From Thermoproteota archaeon (GTDB lineage Archaea; Thermoproteota; Methanomethylicia; Methanomethylicales; Methanomethylicaceae): DNA of 12,559 nucleotides. Below the pieces are notes generated by a model. The model was not told the DNA's origin. It was given only the letters and a program-made list of their open reading frames with translations, and did no database searches. The stretch is from assembly GCA_030055545.1 (NCBI GenBank), contig JASFYK010000023.1, forward strand, positions 1-12,559, given 5' to 3'. Position numbers and translations under genes: made by a program. Of the stretch, positions 1 through 7,710 are shown piece by piece; within the stretch, counting starts at the first letter, position 1; each line of letters starts with the position of its first letter.

Positions 1-387
1 CTGCCCTATGAGTGGAGGGTACGCCAGTCTAGCAAGGTCCTAGGGAAGTGGATTTTGAGGTCAATGCTTGAAGATCTAGGTTTTCCGGAGATAACATACA
101 GGGCGAAGGAACCCATCGAGCTCGGGAGCGGCAGCGCGTCTGTTTCAAGATTGCTGAACGACGCTCTCGGCGAAGAGGTTGATGAAATAGTGGAAGATGC
201 CTTGAGCGATGGCGTCCGCTTTTGGAGCAGGGAGCAGGCATATTTCTATAAAGTATTCAAGGAGATCTTCGGAAAGGTCCCGCGGCCGTTGCCAGGGGAA
301 CCCGGATGTGCATGTTGCGGTGCCCCTCTAGATCTCAACAGAATCGTCTGTAGCTACTGCGGCTTCAGCTCTGGATGTAGGGGGTGA
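1..387 (+). CDS. Asparagine-synthase-family protein, C-terminal part, with zinc ribbon (5' truncated)
   Basis: The frame is open from base 1, so the N-terminus lies outside the window; 128 residues are visible. The stretch running from RQSSKVLGKWILRSMLE to RAKEPIELGSGS resembles the end of the AsnB/asparagine-synthase C-terminal domain, where a K-x-x-L-R helix is followed by an R-x-K...GSG segment. That fold binds ATP and adenylates a carboxylate before amide formation. The last 30 residues carry CACC and CSYC about ten residues apart, a likely zinc ribbon appended to the domain. The TTG at 55 is inside the protein and is not the start. The stop TGA (385-387) lies within the GGTGA ribosome-binding site of dph6, so the two genes are probably co-transcribed. 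Family call is moderate; substrate is unknown. An alternative is another ATP-pyrophosphatase-like amidotransferase. Confidence 0.6.
   Translation: MPYEWRVRQSSKVLGKWILRSMLEDLGFPEITYRAKEPIELGSGSASVSRLLNDALGEEVDEIVEDALSDGVRFWSREQAYFYKVFKEIFGKVPRPLPGEPGCACCGAPLDLNRIVCSYCGFSSGCRG
383..387 (+). promoter_or_regulatory. Ribosome-binding site GGTGA of dph6, containing the upstream stop codon
   Basis: GGTGA includes the TGA stop of the preceding gene and lies 5 nt before TTG 393. This favours TTG 393 over GTG 384 as the dph6 start. Confidence 0.55.
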
Positions 388-392
388 GGTAC

Positions 393-1052
393 TTGCGCGG
401 CTTGGCTTTCTTTTCAGGTGGGAAAGACTCGGTCTTTGCAATAATGAAGGCAAGGCAGAATGGCGTCCCCGTAGACTACCTTCTCTTCAACACCCACGAG
501 TTTCCGGATCCGAACGTCCATGAGATGAACAAGCGGCTAGTCGAGGCTATTGCTAACCTTATCGGGCTCCCCCTTCGGGTGCTGCATCTCGAGCCAGGCA
601 GGGAGTATGAATCGCTTACAAAGCTATTTTCAGAGCTAGATGTAGGCGTGGTGACTGTAGGGAACATCAATGTCAAAGAACAGATGGAATGGTACGAACA
701 TCTATGCGGAGAAACGGGCGCCACTCTATACGCCCCCCTGTGGGCTGGGGCCGGCCGGTCGAGTTTCTTGACGCTAATGGACCAGTTGGAATCAGGTTTG
801 AAAGCCATGATCTGCGGCATATTGAAGTCCGCCCTTCCTGCCCGATTCCTAGGTCGGGTAATCGACTATGACATTGCCAAGTCTTTGGCAAGCCTCATTG
901 ATCCGTGCGGTGAAGGAGGCGAGTACCACACGCTGGTTTTGGACGCGCCGATCATGTCGGGTCGTTTGCTGATCGACGAGTTTTCTACCATAGAATCTGG
1001 CGATCGCCTAATGCTAGCAGTGGAAAGCTTCAGGGTGGAGGATAAACGATGA
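393..1052 (+). CDS. dph6: Diphthine--ammonia ligase (Dph6 family ATP-pyrophosphatase)
   Basis: Dph6 catalyses the last diphthamide step, the ATP-dependent amidation of diphthine on elongation factor 2. The protein has the PP-loop SGGKDS at residues 8-13, a central block containing GNINVKEQMEWYEHLC, and the family signature DPCGEGGEYHTLVLDAP near residue 170. I chose TTG 393 (219 aa) because GGTGA at 383-387 sits 5 nt upstream and because the PP-loop then starts at the usual distance from the N-terminus. GTG 384, which overlaps the previous stop as GTGA, would add three residues. The gene ends in an ATGA overlap with cobD. It is a translation gene heading a cobamide run, so it is probably linked by transcription and not by pathway. 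The upstream partial gene is also an ATP-dependent amide-forming family. Confidence 0.88.
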   Translation: MRGLAFFSGGKDSVFAIMKARQNGVPVDYLLFNTHEFPDPNVHEMNKRLVEAIANLIGLPLRVLHLEPGREYESLTKLFSELDVGVVTVGNINVKEQMEWYEHLCGETGATLYAPLWAGAGRSSFLTLMDQLESGLKAMICGILKSALPARFLGRVIDYDIAKSLASLIDPCGEGGEYHTLVLDAPIMSGRLLIDEFSTIESGDRLMLAVESFRVEDKR

Positions 1053-2452
1053 TTTTTACCCCTGTTGCAAGGCACGGTGGAGACGCCCTCGAGGTGAGCA
1101 AAAGGCTCGGTTTGCCTATTGATTCCATCTTGGATTTCAGCCTCAATGTCAACCCTTATGGCCCCCCTGCTTCCGTGTATGAGGCAATCAGAAATTATGT
1201 CTCTCATATACGCTTCTATCCAGAGAGATCGTACAGCAGGCTGAAATCCGCGATTTCAGGATTCTTGGGGATGGAGGAGGAGTGCGTGATCGTGGGCTGT
1301 GGCAGCACCGAGCTGATACACTCGATACTTGCAAGGTTCGTTCGGGACGGGCCTGTGGTACTTCCCCTGCCGTCGTTCAGCGAGTACGAGGCTGCTGCCG
1401 CCGCATTGGGCTTGGACATACGGTTTGTCAATCCCGCCGGGTTGAGAGTTGATCTCAAGAGTGCGCTGGGTATTGTGGAAGAGGGTATAGCTAATTGTGT
1501 GATCCTTTGCAACCCCAACAACCCGACGGGGGAGCTGTTGGACGTCAGACTCGTAAAGGAACTGATTCAATCGGCTGACGAGAGAGGCATTCCGCTTCTG
1601 CTGGATGAGGCTTATCTTGATCTGTGCGAAGGCTCCGAGAGTTTAACCTTCGCACCAGCAGTGAAAGAGTTCCGCAACCTTTTTGTCCTGAGATCGCTGA
1701 CCAAGCCCTTCGGGTTCCCAGGTCTTAGGGTTGGGTATGCCGTCTGCAGCCCTGATTCAGCGAGAGAGTTCGAGTCGACCGCCATGAGCTGGCGGGTGGG
1801 GGTGCTCGAGGAGGCGGCTGCGGTCTCGGCTCTGGAGGAAAGGGACTTCCTTCAGGAGTCAAAGAAAAAAATACGCTCGGAAAAGGAGAAGCTCATCGAG
1901 GGGATAGGCTCCATAAAAGGTCTCCGCCCCGTCGAATCGAAATCGAATTTCATGATGGTCGATATCTCAGGCGCCGGTCTTGCCCCGAGGAACCTGAGGT
2001 GGCGTCTCCTATCCTACGGCGTCCTGGTTAGGGAACTAGGTTCGGTGAGGGGGTTGCCTGGCAAATTCATCAGGATCTGCGTCAGGAAGCCTGAGGAGAA
2101 CCGCTTTCTCTTGGAGGCGCTGAGGAACGTGATCAACTCACTCGACAAGATGCACCCGCACAACGTGAGCTGCAATGAAAAGAAATGCCACGAGAAGGTG
2201 GACGACTGCAGGCTCTGCTTCTGCCCATTCTACCCGTGCCTAGACGGTGCAACCGGCGGGGCTTTCGTCAGCAGAGATAACGGGGGGATTGTATGGGGAT
2301 GCAAGGACTGCAACTGGGTTCACCGCACCGAGGTGGCTGACGCTGTGCTTGATGGGCTTTCGCGTATAAATGTGAGGTCGGATGATCCGGAGACAATTCT
2401 CAATGTGAGGAGGGGGGTGCTGAAAGCGTGTCCGCCACGACCGACGCGGTAA
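1049..2452 (+). CDS. cobD: L-threonine-O-3-phosphate decarboxylase CobD with C-terminal cysteine-rich domain
   Basis: This PLP enzyme yields (R)-1-aminopropan-2-ol O-phosphate, the linker for the cobamide nucleotide loop. Fold-type I features are visible: HGGD at 9-12, NPNNPTG at 155-161, D186-E-A-Y189, the PLP lysine K219 in SLTKP, R227 and the carboxylate-binding R342. After residue about 368 comes a roughly 100-residue tail with C375, C380, C387, C390, C392, C397, C418, C421 and H425, a probable metal-binding module. A Methanosarcina mazei CobD (MM2060) with a similar metal-binding tail is reported to be both L-threonine kinase and L-threonine-phosphate decarboxylase; no separate PduX-type kinase is visible here. 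The start ATG overlaps the dph6 stop (ATGA) and has GGAGG 7 nt upstream. HisC-like aminotransferase is the alternative, but the tail and neighbours argue for CobD. Confidence 0.9.
   Translation: MIFTPVARHGGDALEVSKRLGLPIDSILDFSLNVNPYGPPASVYEAIRNYVSHIRFYPERSYSRLKSAISGFLGMEEECVIVGCGSTELIHSILARFVRDGPVVLPLPSFSEYEAAAAALGLDIRFVNPAGLRVDLKSALGIVEEGIANCVILCNPNNPTGELLDVRLVKELIQSADERGIPLLLDEAYLDLCEGSESLTFAPAVKEFRNLFVLRSLTKPFGFPGLRVGYAVCSPDSAREFESTAMSWRVGVLEEAAAVSALEERDFLQESKKKIRSEKEKLIEGIGSIKGLRPVESKSNFMMVDISGAGLAPRNLRWRLLSYGVLVRELGSVRGLPGKFIRICVRKPEENRFLLEALRNVINSLDKMHPHNVSCNEKKCHEKVDDCRLCFCPFYPCLDGATGGAFVSRDNGGIVWGCKDCNWVHRTEVADAVLDGLSRINVRSDDPETILNVRRGVLKACPPRPTR
2408..2419 (+). promoter_or_regulatory. 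Ribosome-binding site of cbiB inside the end of cobD
   Basis: A run of A and G (AGGAGGGGGG core) precedes GTG 2428 by about 9 nt. It lies inside cobD coding sequence and decides the GTG start. Confidence 0.5.
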
Positions 2453-3378
2453 CCGTGCTTTGGCTGGCCTTTCTAATCGATTTACTTTTAGGCGAGCCAC
2501 CCAGCCGCCTACACCTGACCGTATGGGCTGGAAAATCGATCGAGAAGCTTGAGCCGCCCTTCAGGAAGATCTTCAAGGACGAACGGGTCGGAGGCGTGGC
2601 CTTGGCCCTTTCAGTGATAGCTGCCTTTACATTGCTTGCGTTCTTGGTCACGAGCCTCTCGAGCCTCAGCTGGCCACTCTATGTTCTGCTTTCTGCCTTC
2701 TTTCTGAAAATGACCTTTGCCCTGAAGTGCATGTACAGACATGTTGAGCCAATAGCCAGGGAACTCGACTCAGACCTGGGCTCCTCGAGGAAATGCCTTT
2801 CCCTAGTAGTCAGGAGGGACACCTCTGTGCTTGACAAGCGCCTCGTCGCCTCGGGTGCCGTCGAGACCGTCGCAGAGGGCTTTGTTGACGGGTTCATATC
2901 ACCGATCTTCTATTACTGCATCTTTGGGTTGCCTGGCGCAGTGGCATACAGGGTCATAAACACCTTGGACTCAATGGTAGGGTATAAGGACCATCGATAC
3001 TTGAGGTTCGGGTGGTTCTCAGCAAGGCTTGACACGGTGGCAAATTATGTCCCATCGAGGCTGACTCCTTTGATCTTCGCTCTTTCTGCCTCCGTGCTAA
3101 AGCTGGACTGGAAATCATCGATCCGGTTCAGCAGGGCTTACCACGCTTCGACATCGAGCATCAATGCGGGGTGGCCAATGTCGTCTATGGCTGGTGCATT
3201 GCGGGTGAGGCTCGAGAAGCCAGGCTGCTATTCTATCGGCGAGGAAATCGAGCCGCTATCCTCGGAAAAGATCAGGAAGTCCCTAAGAGTGTACGCGGTC
3301 TCCGCAATTATCACCTTGCTGTTATTCTCGTCTTTTTTGATCATCGGGGGTATTCTTTATGAGGCGCACTTTGTTTGA
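2428..3378 (+). CDS. cbiB: Adenosylcobinamide-phosphate synthase CbiB
   Basis: CbiB is the integral membrane enzyme that joins adenosylcobyric acid to aminopropanol phosphate. Conserved blocks are LIDLLLGEPP (16-25), RRDTS (129-133), ETVAEGFVDGFISP (146-159), NTLDSMVGYK (178-187), the ARLDTVANYVPSRL segment (199-212) and a GWPMSSMAGALRVRLEKPG block near 238-256. Hydrophobic segments lie around residues 8-22, 52-78, 82-98, 152-176 and 290-310. The length of 316 aa is normal. The GTG start at 2428 lies inside the end of cobD (25 bp overlap) and is supported by the purine-rich ribosome-binding site just upstream. It directly follows cobD, which supplies one of its substrates. Confidence 0.93.
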   Translation: MSATTDAVTVLWLAFLIDLLLGEPPSRLHLTVWAGKSIEKLEPPFRKIFKDERVGGVALALSVIAAFTLLAFLVTSLSSLSWPLYVLLSAFFLKMTFALKCMYRHVEPIARELDSDLGSSRKCLSLVVRRDTSVLDKRLVASGAVETVAEGFVDGFISPIFYYCIFGLPGAVAYRVINTLDSMVGYKDHRYLRFGWFSARLDTVANYVPSRLTPLIFALSASVLKLDWKSSIRFSRAYHASTSSINAGWPMSSMAGALRVRLEKPGCYSIGEEIEPLSSEKIRKSLRVYAVSAIITLLLFSSFLIIGGILYEAHFV

Positions 3379-4477
3379 TGGCATAGAAGCTATAATCAAC
3401 CAAGAGGCGGTTGTTGTCGAATCCAGTCGCCCGCTGAAGATATTGAGCTCTGCTCCCGTAAACGGAGGTCTCCGGGTCTCCTCAAGGATAGTGAACCTCA
3501 AAGTGGACAAGAACTTCTGCGAGGATCCGGAAACACACTTCAGGTCCTGGGCAAAGTCTTTCGGATTGGAGGATGCCGTCTGCCTTATGACCGCAGCAGA
3601 CTTGACGAAAGGCGAGGTTGTTGAGAGGGCCGGCGAAGTGCATGTCGTAGCTTTGGTGACGGCAGGCGTCTCCAACGCCACCTCCGTCGGCGACAAATTT
3701 CCATCAGGAACGATCGGGACAATCAACACCATAATCTTGGTCGACAGGGATCTTACGGAGGGATGCATGGCTAACATCATAGTGTCGGCGACCGAAGCCA
3801 AATGCAAAGCACTCTCTTCCCTTGACGTGCGCAGCACATCCAGCAGGGAGTCCGCCACCGGCACCTCATCAGATGCCATACTCGTCGCATCGACCGGCAA
3901 CGGAGAAGCCCTCAGATACGCGGGATCCGCCACCGAACTTGGGAGGCTGGTTGGCGAGTGCGTTGAAGAGGCGGTGAGAAAAGCGGTAATGAAACATGAC
4001 GGCATCGTTCCCCACCGCCCACTGCTTTCTAGACTTGGAGAGCGCGGGATTACTATGGATGATCTTGTTGAGACCGCTTTGGAGATGTACGTCCCTCACC
4101 CGAAGTTCACGAGAGAAAGGGCGAAAAAGATTTTTGAAAGGCATCTTTTCGAGATTATGTCCGACGTCAACATCTCCGCACTCGTCATGGCAGCATTCAG
4201 GATGAACGAGGACGGCGAAAGGGGCCTGCTGCCAGGCGTCGACAAGATGTCCTTTGAGGGCGACCCTGTCTACTTGGTTGCAGACGAGATCTTGGGCATA
4301 TCTATCGCCCTTCAGATAGCGGGATACTATGGACTGTTCGAATTCTACAGGTTCGACAGGAAGAAGCCAGGGATCCTGCGGAGGCTTCCGCCTTTTGTAG
4401 ATGATGCCATCGGTGCGCTGATAGCCGGCGCTTCCAGCCGCATGTACTCGGAGATGTTGAAAGAAAAGAGGCGCTGA
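3359..4477 (+). CDS. cbiS: CbiS: adenosylcobinamide amidohydrolase (CbiZ) fused to alpha-ribazole-phosphate phosphatase (CobZ)
   Basis: Two domains are visible. Residues 1 to about 212 match CbiZ, which cleaves the aminopropanol amide of adenosylcobinamide to give adenosylcobyric acid for salvage: GTIGTINTIILVDR (117-130), EAKCKAL (146-152), ATGTSSDAIL (166-175) and YAGSATELG (187-195). Residues from about 220 to 372 match archaeal CobZ, the non-homologous replacement for CobC phosphatase and a relative of the PgpA fold: DPVYLVADEILG (302-313), FDRKKPG (332-338) and LPPFVDDAIGAL (343-354). The same architecture was characterised as the bifunctional CbiS of Methanopyrus kandleri. The ATG overlaps the cbiB end by 20 bp and has a G-rich ribosome-binding site 7 nt upstream. 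The stop is 2 bp from cobS. The C-terminal phosphatase acts at the end of the nucleotide-loop pathway. Confidence 0.9.
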   Translation: MRRTLFDGIEAIINQEAVVVESSRPLKILSSAPVNGGLRVSSRIVNLKVDKNFCEDPETHFRSWAKSFGLEDAVCLMTAADLTKGEVVERAGEVHVVALVTAGVSNATSVGDKFPSGTIGTINTIILVDRDLTEGCMANIIVSATEAKCKALSSLDVRSTSSRESATGTSSDAILVASTGNGEALRYAGSATELGRLVGECVEEAVRKAVMKHDGIVPHRPLLSRLGERGITMDDLVETALEMYVPHPKFTRERAKKIFERHLFEIMSDVNISALVMAAFRMNEDGERGLLPGVDKMSFEGDPVYLVADEILGISIALQIAGYYGLFEFYRFDRKKPGILRRLPPFVDDAIGALIAGASSRMYSEMLKEKRR

Positions 4478-4479
4478 AT

Positions 4480-5232
4480 ATGGGGTTGATCGGTGGCCTC
4501 AGGTCAGTGCTTTCCTTCTTGACGATCCTGCCCGCCGGACCAGGGACGATCGACGAGATGGCACGATACGCCTTCTTCTTTCCCGTCGCCGGTGCCCTGA
4601 TAGGCGCAATCAGCGGCGCCTCCGCCCTTATACTGTTCAAGTTCCTTGATCAAAGTCTGGCAGGATGGCTTACGCTCCTACTGCTGCTTTTTCTGACCGG
4701 ATTCAACCACATCGATGGTGTCCTTGACCTGGGAGACGCCCTCATGGTCAGGGGATCGCGGGAACGGCGCCTCGAGATACTTCACGATAAGCACCATGGC
4801 ATAGGCGGCTACATCTCCCTCTTCTTTGTGCTCATTTTGACTGGGTCAGTGCTGTCGCTGCTTGGCGACGCCGTATTTCTTGCGCTCTTGGTGTCAGAGA
4901 CGCTCGCCAAGAGCTCTGTGCTCGTTGCAGGGGGTCTGGGCAAGCCCTATACTAAGGGGATAGGGGGCGCATTCATCTCTAAGCTGAAAGAAAGGCTGCT
5001 GATTAATGTCGTGTTAGGGATCGCCATCGCCCTTGTGGTGGTTTTAGCCTCATGCGGTCCAATATTTGCCGGGATGCTGCTCTCCGCTTCGATCCTTTTC
5101 GCTGCCATGTGGGCTTCGTATCTACAGCGTGTCTTCGGGTGCATCACGGGAGACATGCTGGGATGCACAAGTGAGCTTACGCGTCTACTTGTGCTTTCGG
5201 CATTCTACATTCTTCAGGGTGTTGTTCCATGA
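4480..5232 (+). CDS. cobS: Adenosylcobinamide-GDP ribazoletransferase (cobamide synthase) CobS
   Basis: CobS is a polytopic membrane enzyme that couples AdoCbi-GDP with alpha-ribazole or its 5'-phosphate, completing the cobamide backbone. Diagnostic motifs are HIDGVLDLGDAL (77-88), the metal-binding acidic block that in other CobS proteins reads HxDGLxD; LHDKHHGIGGY (101-111); and GCITGDMLGCTSE (220-232). Several hydrophobic helices alternate with these (about 31-52, 60-74, 110-128, 173-191 and 195-212). The size of 250 aa is typical. The start is 2 bp after the cbiS stop, and the end overlaps cobY by 4 bp (ATGA), which suggests translational coupling. It sits next to the enzymes that make its activated substrate (CobY) and its base nucleotide (CobT). 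Confidence 0.93.
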   Translation: MGLIGGLRSVLSFLTILPAGPGTIDEMARYAFFFPVAGALIGAISGASALILFKFLDQSLAGWLTLLLLLFLTGFNHIDGVLDLGDALMVRGSRERRLEILHDKHHGIGGYISLFFVLILTGSVLSLLGDAVFLALLVSETLAKSSVLVAGGLGKPYTKGIGGAFISKLKERLLINVVLGIAIALVVVLASCGPIFAGMLLSASILFAAMWASYLQRVFGCITGDMLGCTSELTRLLVLSAFYILQGVVP

Positions 5233-5861
5233 AATTTATCGGTCTAGTGATGGCGGGAGGGAAGGGGAGCCGGCTCAATGCGGCTGTGGAAAAGCCCCTG
5301 ATGGGCATAGGGAAAAAGCCGATGGTTGCATACGTTATCGACGCCCTGAGGAAATCCTCCTCAATCTGCGAGATTTACGTTGCAGTCTCCCCGCACACGC
5401 CGGAGACAAAAAGCTACGCTCTATCTATTGGTGCAATATCTGTGATCGACACGCCTGGTTTGGATTACCATAATGACATGCGATGTGCAATAAAAAGGAT
5501 TGGTGGGGGGCACTTTGTGGTGGTCTCTGCTGACCTCCCTCTGCTCAAACCTGAAACCATAGAAGAGGCTATAATGGCCTACAAAGCGCAGAGAAGACCA
5601 TCATTGACGGTCGTTGCACCCTTGCGATTCTTCGAGGAAATGGGTCTCGATCCGACTTGGATTCTTGAGATAGGGGAAAAGAAATTCGTGCCCTGCGGGA
5701 TTAATATATTGGACGGCGCGGCGATCGATGAGCCCTATATAGACGAAACTTTCTTTGTTGCGCATGATCCCTCTATCTGCATTAACGTAAACACTTTGCA
5801 TGACCTTTCCATAGCCGAAAAACTGATAAATTATAGGACGGATAAACCATCCTATAAATGA
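5229..5861 (+). CDS. cobY: NTP:adenosylcobinamide-phosphate guanylyltransferase CobY
   Basis: CobY transfers GMP from GTP to AdoCbi-phosphate. It is the archaeal replacement for CobU and lacks the kinase activity. The protein is a nucleotidyltransferase fold: glycine-rich MAGGKGSRL (8-16), EKPL (21-24), the metal-binding SADLPLL (100-106), CGIN (156-159) and NVNT (186-189). MobA- or IspD-type nucleotidyltransferases share this fold, but size (210 aa) and position inside the cob run favour CobY. The ATG overlaps the cobS stop (ATGA) and AGGGTG lies about 7 nt upstream. It is followed by cobT after 13 bp. Confidence 0.9.
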   Translation: MKFIGLVMAGGKGSRLNAAVEKPLMGIGKKPMVAYVIDALRKSSSICEIYVAVSPHTPETKSYALSIGAISVIDTPGLDYHNDMRCAIKRIGGGHFVVVSADLPLLKPETIEEAIMAYKAQRRPSLTVVAPLRFFEEMGLDPTWILEIGEKKFVPCGINILDGAAIDEPYIDETFFVAHDPSICINVNTLHDLSIAEKLINYRTDKPSYK

Positions 5862-5874
5862 CGGTGAATGTGTT

Positions 5875-6978
5875 ATGGAAAAAGGTGGCATAATTTTTGG
5901 GCATGACGAGCGAAGATGCCGCGAGTTCATAGAGAGGATAGACGGGTCTAGACCGCTTTTCGCTTGTGTCATAGCCTCGACTGAGACTGCAAAGATACCC
6001 GGTCTCTCAGCAGCTGGTGCAATGCCAGAGATCACGGATTATACTCCGCCTGCAGATGTCGAACTGCTTTTCTACGGGAAATGCAAGTGCATAGACGGCG
6101 TCCCCGTCACGCCGGATGGTATCCCGACACCGGCCCTCATCACGATGTCTGCCCTCAGGCTTTCTGGCATGCCCTGCTTTGTTGTCAATGGGGGACTCAA
6201 GGTCTTGCCAAAAGTGCCTTTCTTTGAAGTCGGCGGGAGCCCGGGGAAGGACATCAGGTCTGGCAGGTCGGTGGAGAGTCCGCAGGAGGTATACGAGAGG
6301 TCGTCAATAATTGGGAGGCAGCTTTCGAAGCTTGCTGATTATCTCGTCGTAGGTGAGAGCATCCCGGGAGGTACGACCACCGCGCTTTCGGTCCTCTTGG
6401 CAATGGGGGTCGATGCGAGAAGAAAAGTCAGCAGCAGTATGCCGAATAACCCGCATGACCTAAAGATGAGGGTCGTTGAAGCCGCATTGGGTACTGCTGG
6501 CATTTCATTCGGTTCTTTGCAACGCGATCCCTTCAGAGCTATCTCATCCGTCGGGGATCCAATGATGCCTGCCGCGGCGGGTTTGATCGCTGGCGCTGCG
6601 GAGGAAGTGCCTGTCATCATGGCGGGTGGCACCCAAATGTGTGCCGTACTCAAGGTGATAGAGTCAATCTCGCCGGATGTTTTAAGCAACCTCGCAATAG
6701 GCACTACCAAGTGGATACTGGAGGACAAAACCTCTGACATAAGGGAGCTCATATCGAAGATCGCACCGGTTCCAGTACTTGCCGCGGGCTTGGATTTTTC
6801 CTCATCCAAATACAGCGGTCTCAGGGCTTACGAGCTTGGCGTGGCGAAAGAAGGCGTAGGCGCTGGCGGATCCAGCATAGCAGCAATGCTCTCCTCGGGA
6901 GGGGCAATCACCAAAGACTCTTTATTGAGGGAGATCGAGGTTAACTACGGGATGCTGACCAATGCCTCCCCAAGTTGA
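5875..6978 (+). CDS. cobT: Archaeal CobT-type nicotinate-nucleotide:base phosphoribosyltransferase (UPF0284/TIGR00303 family)
   Basis: This family is the archaeal form of CobT, which moves phosphoribose from nicotinate mononucleotide to the cobamide lower-ligand base, giving an alpha-N-glycosidic nucleotide. Visible blocks are PGLSAAGAMPEITDYTPPAD (42-61), ESIPGGTTTA (161-170), SSSMPNNPHDLK (186-197), GDPMMPAAAGLIAGA (217-231), MAGGTQM (239-245) and KEGVGAGGSS (325-334). The length of 367 aa fits the family. The start ATG has GGTGA (5863-5867) 7 nt upstream. The end overlaps the next gene by 17 bp. No genes for benzimidazole synthesis are visible, so the native base is not known from this window. 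Confidence 0.9.
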   Translation: MEKGGIIFGHDERRCREFIERIDGSRPLFACVIASTETAKIPGLSAAGAMPEITDYTPPADVELLFYGKCKCIDGVPVTPDGIPTPALITMSALRLSGMPCFVVNGGLKVLPKVPFFEVGGSPGKDIRSGRSVESPQEVYERSSIIGRQLSKLADYLVVGESIPGGTTTALSVLLAMGVDARRKVSSSMPNNPHDLKMRVVEAALGTAGISFGSLQRDPFRAISSVGDPMMPAAAGLIAGAAEEVPVIMAGGTQMCAVLKVIESISPDVLSNLAIGTTKWILEDKTSDIRELISKIAPVPVLAAGLDFSSSKYSGLRAYELGVAKEGVGAGGSSIAAMLSSGGAITKDSLLREIEVNYGMLTNASPS

Positions 6979-7690
6979 GAGAGGCGATGGCTACCGCACA
7001 GTATTGATCTTGGGCGGGGGGAAGTACGGGACCATTGCCCTGAAAAGACTCCAAGGAAGGTCAGAAAAGATAGTGGTCGTAGACATAGATCCGAATTGCC
7101 AGGCGGGGAGATACACCGAAAGGACAATTTCGGGCAATGAGGAACCGGGAAAGGGGTCGTCCCTCGTCCTGAGTGACGGTGCCTCTTTCCTTTCCCGTAT
7201 GATCGATGTTGGCGATGTTCCGGATTTTGTGGTTCTGACAATACCAAAAAATGTGATGGCCGCATTATTCATTTCTTGGACAGAGTCCCTCGGCATGGAG
7301 GTAGTGTTCGACACAGACTGGATGCTCAAAGTAGCCGAGAACTTTCCCGAGAAATACATTGTAGCCAAAGATCGGACTTTCGGGGTCTTGGTTGCGAGCT
7401 ATGCGCGTGACCATGTATGCTTGGACGGGTGCATGCAGCCCGAGGCCTGCCCTGTGACAGGCGAGAGGCGCAAAAAACCCATGATCGAGCTCGCCATCAG
7501 CTCAGTGGATGGCGACTTTGTAAGGATATTTGAGAGCAGGCTACTGGAGAGCGATGTCGGAGGGGTCGAGGGTAAAGCAGTACTGGAGGCGTACAGGGAA
7601 TTCAGGTCGCGTGCCCACAAGGGGATGCGCCTGGCCATAGGCACCGCGTGCAGATGCCACGCAATAGTGAACTTTATGAGGATTGCCTGA
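6962..7690 (+). CDS. Unrecognised Rossmann-fold protein with cysteine clusters
   Basis: I do not recognise a named family. The N-terminus is a classic dinucleotide-binding beta-alpha-beta unit: [10 protein letters not shown] (14-23), then VVVDIDPN (38-45) with acidic residues at the end of strand 2, which favours NAD(H). The middle has a second Rossmann-like strand, VVLTIPKN (90-97). The C-terminal half has C153-x3-C157-x5-C163 in a [15 protein letters not shown] stretch, and C230-R-C232-H233 close to the end. These could bind a metal or an Fe-S cluster. No membrane segment is seen. The start ATG lies inside the end of cobT (17 bp overlap), so it is almost certainly co-transcribed and may act in cobamide metabolism, for example in a redox step. 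TrkA-N-like or siroheme-type dehydrogenase similarity is possible but unproven. Confidence 0.65.
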   Translation: MPPQVERGDGYRTVLILGGGKYGTIALKRLQGRSEKIVVVDIDPNCQAGRYTERTISGNEEPGKGSSLVLSDGASFLSRMIDVGDVPDFVVLTIPKNVMAALFISWTESLGMEVVFDTDWMLKVAENFPEKYIVAKDRTFGVLVASYARDHVCLDGCMQPEACPVTGERRKKPMIELAISSVDGDFVRIFESRLLESDVGGVEGKAVLEAYREFRSRAHKGMRLAIGTACRCHAIVNFMRIA

Positions 7691-7701
7691 TAATTCCGAG
7701 T

Positions 7702-7706
7702 GGTGG
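7702..7706 (+). promoter_or_regulatory. Ribosome-binding site that supports the msrB TTG start
   Basis: GGTGG lies 4 nt before TTG 7711 and is the only good Shine-Dalgarno match near the expected MsrB N-terminus. It lies in the 20-bp gap after the Rossmann gene. Confidence 0.55.
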
Positions 7707-7710
7707 GAAA

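Noticed and set aside
55..387. TTG 55 as the true start of the first gene
   Set aside because: The frame is open to base 1 and the residues before it fit the same domain, so the gene is truncated by the window edge.
1049..2150. HisC histidinol-phosphate aminotransferase for the PLP gene
   Set aside because: The fold is shared, but the HGGD N-terminus, the cysteine-rich tail and the cbiB/cbiS/cobS neighbours favour CobD.
3322..4005. Long minus-strand frame (227 codons) opposite cbiS
   Set aside because: It lies wholly over conserved CbiZ motifs, has Ser/Thr/Ala-rich low-information content and matches no family; it is the antisense shadow of a real gene.
6339..6809. Minus-strand frame of 156 codons opposite cobT
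   Set aside because: Covers the conserved CobT blocks on the other strand and has no ribosome-binding site or recognisable domain.
7648..7710. Upstream ATG start for msrB
   Set aside because: Adds 21 residues absent from the family and overlaps the previous gene by 43 bp; TTG 7711 has a proper ribosome-binding site.
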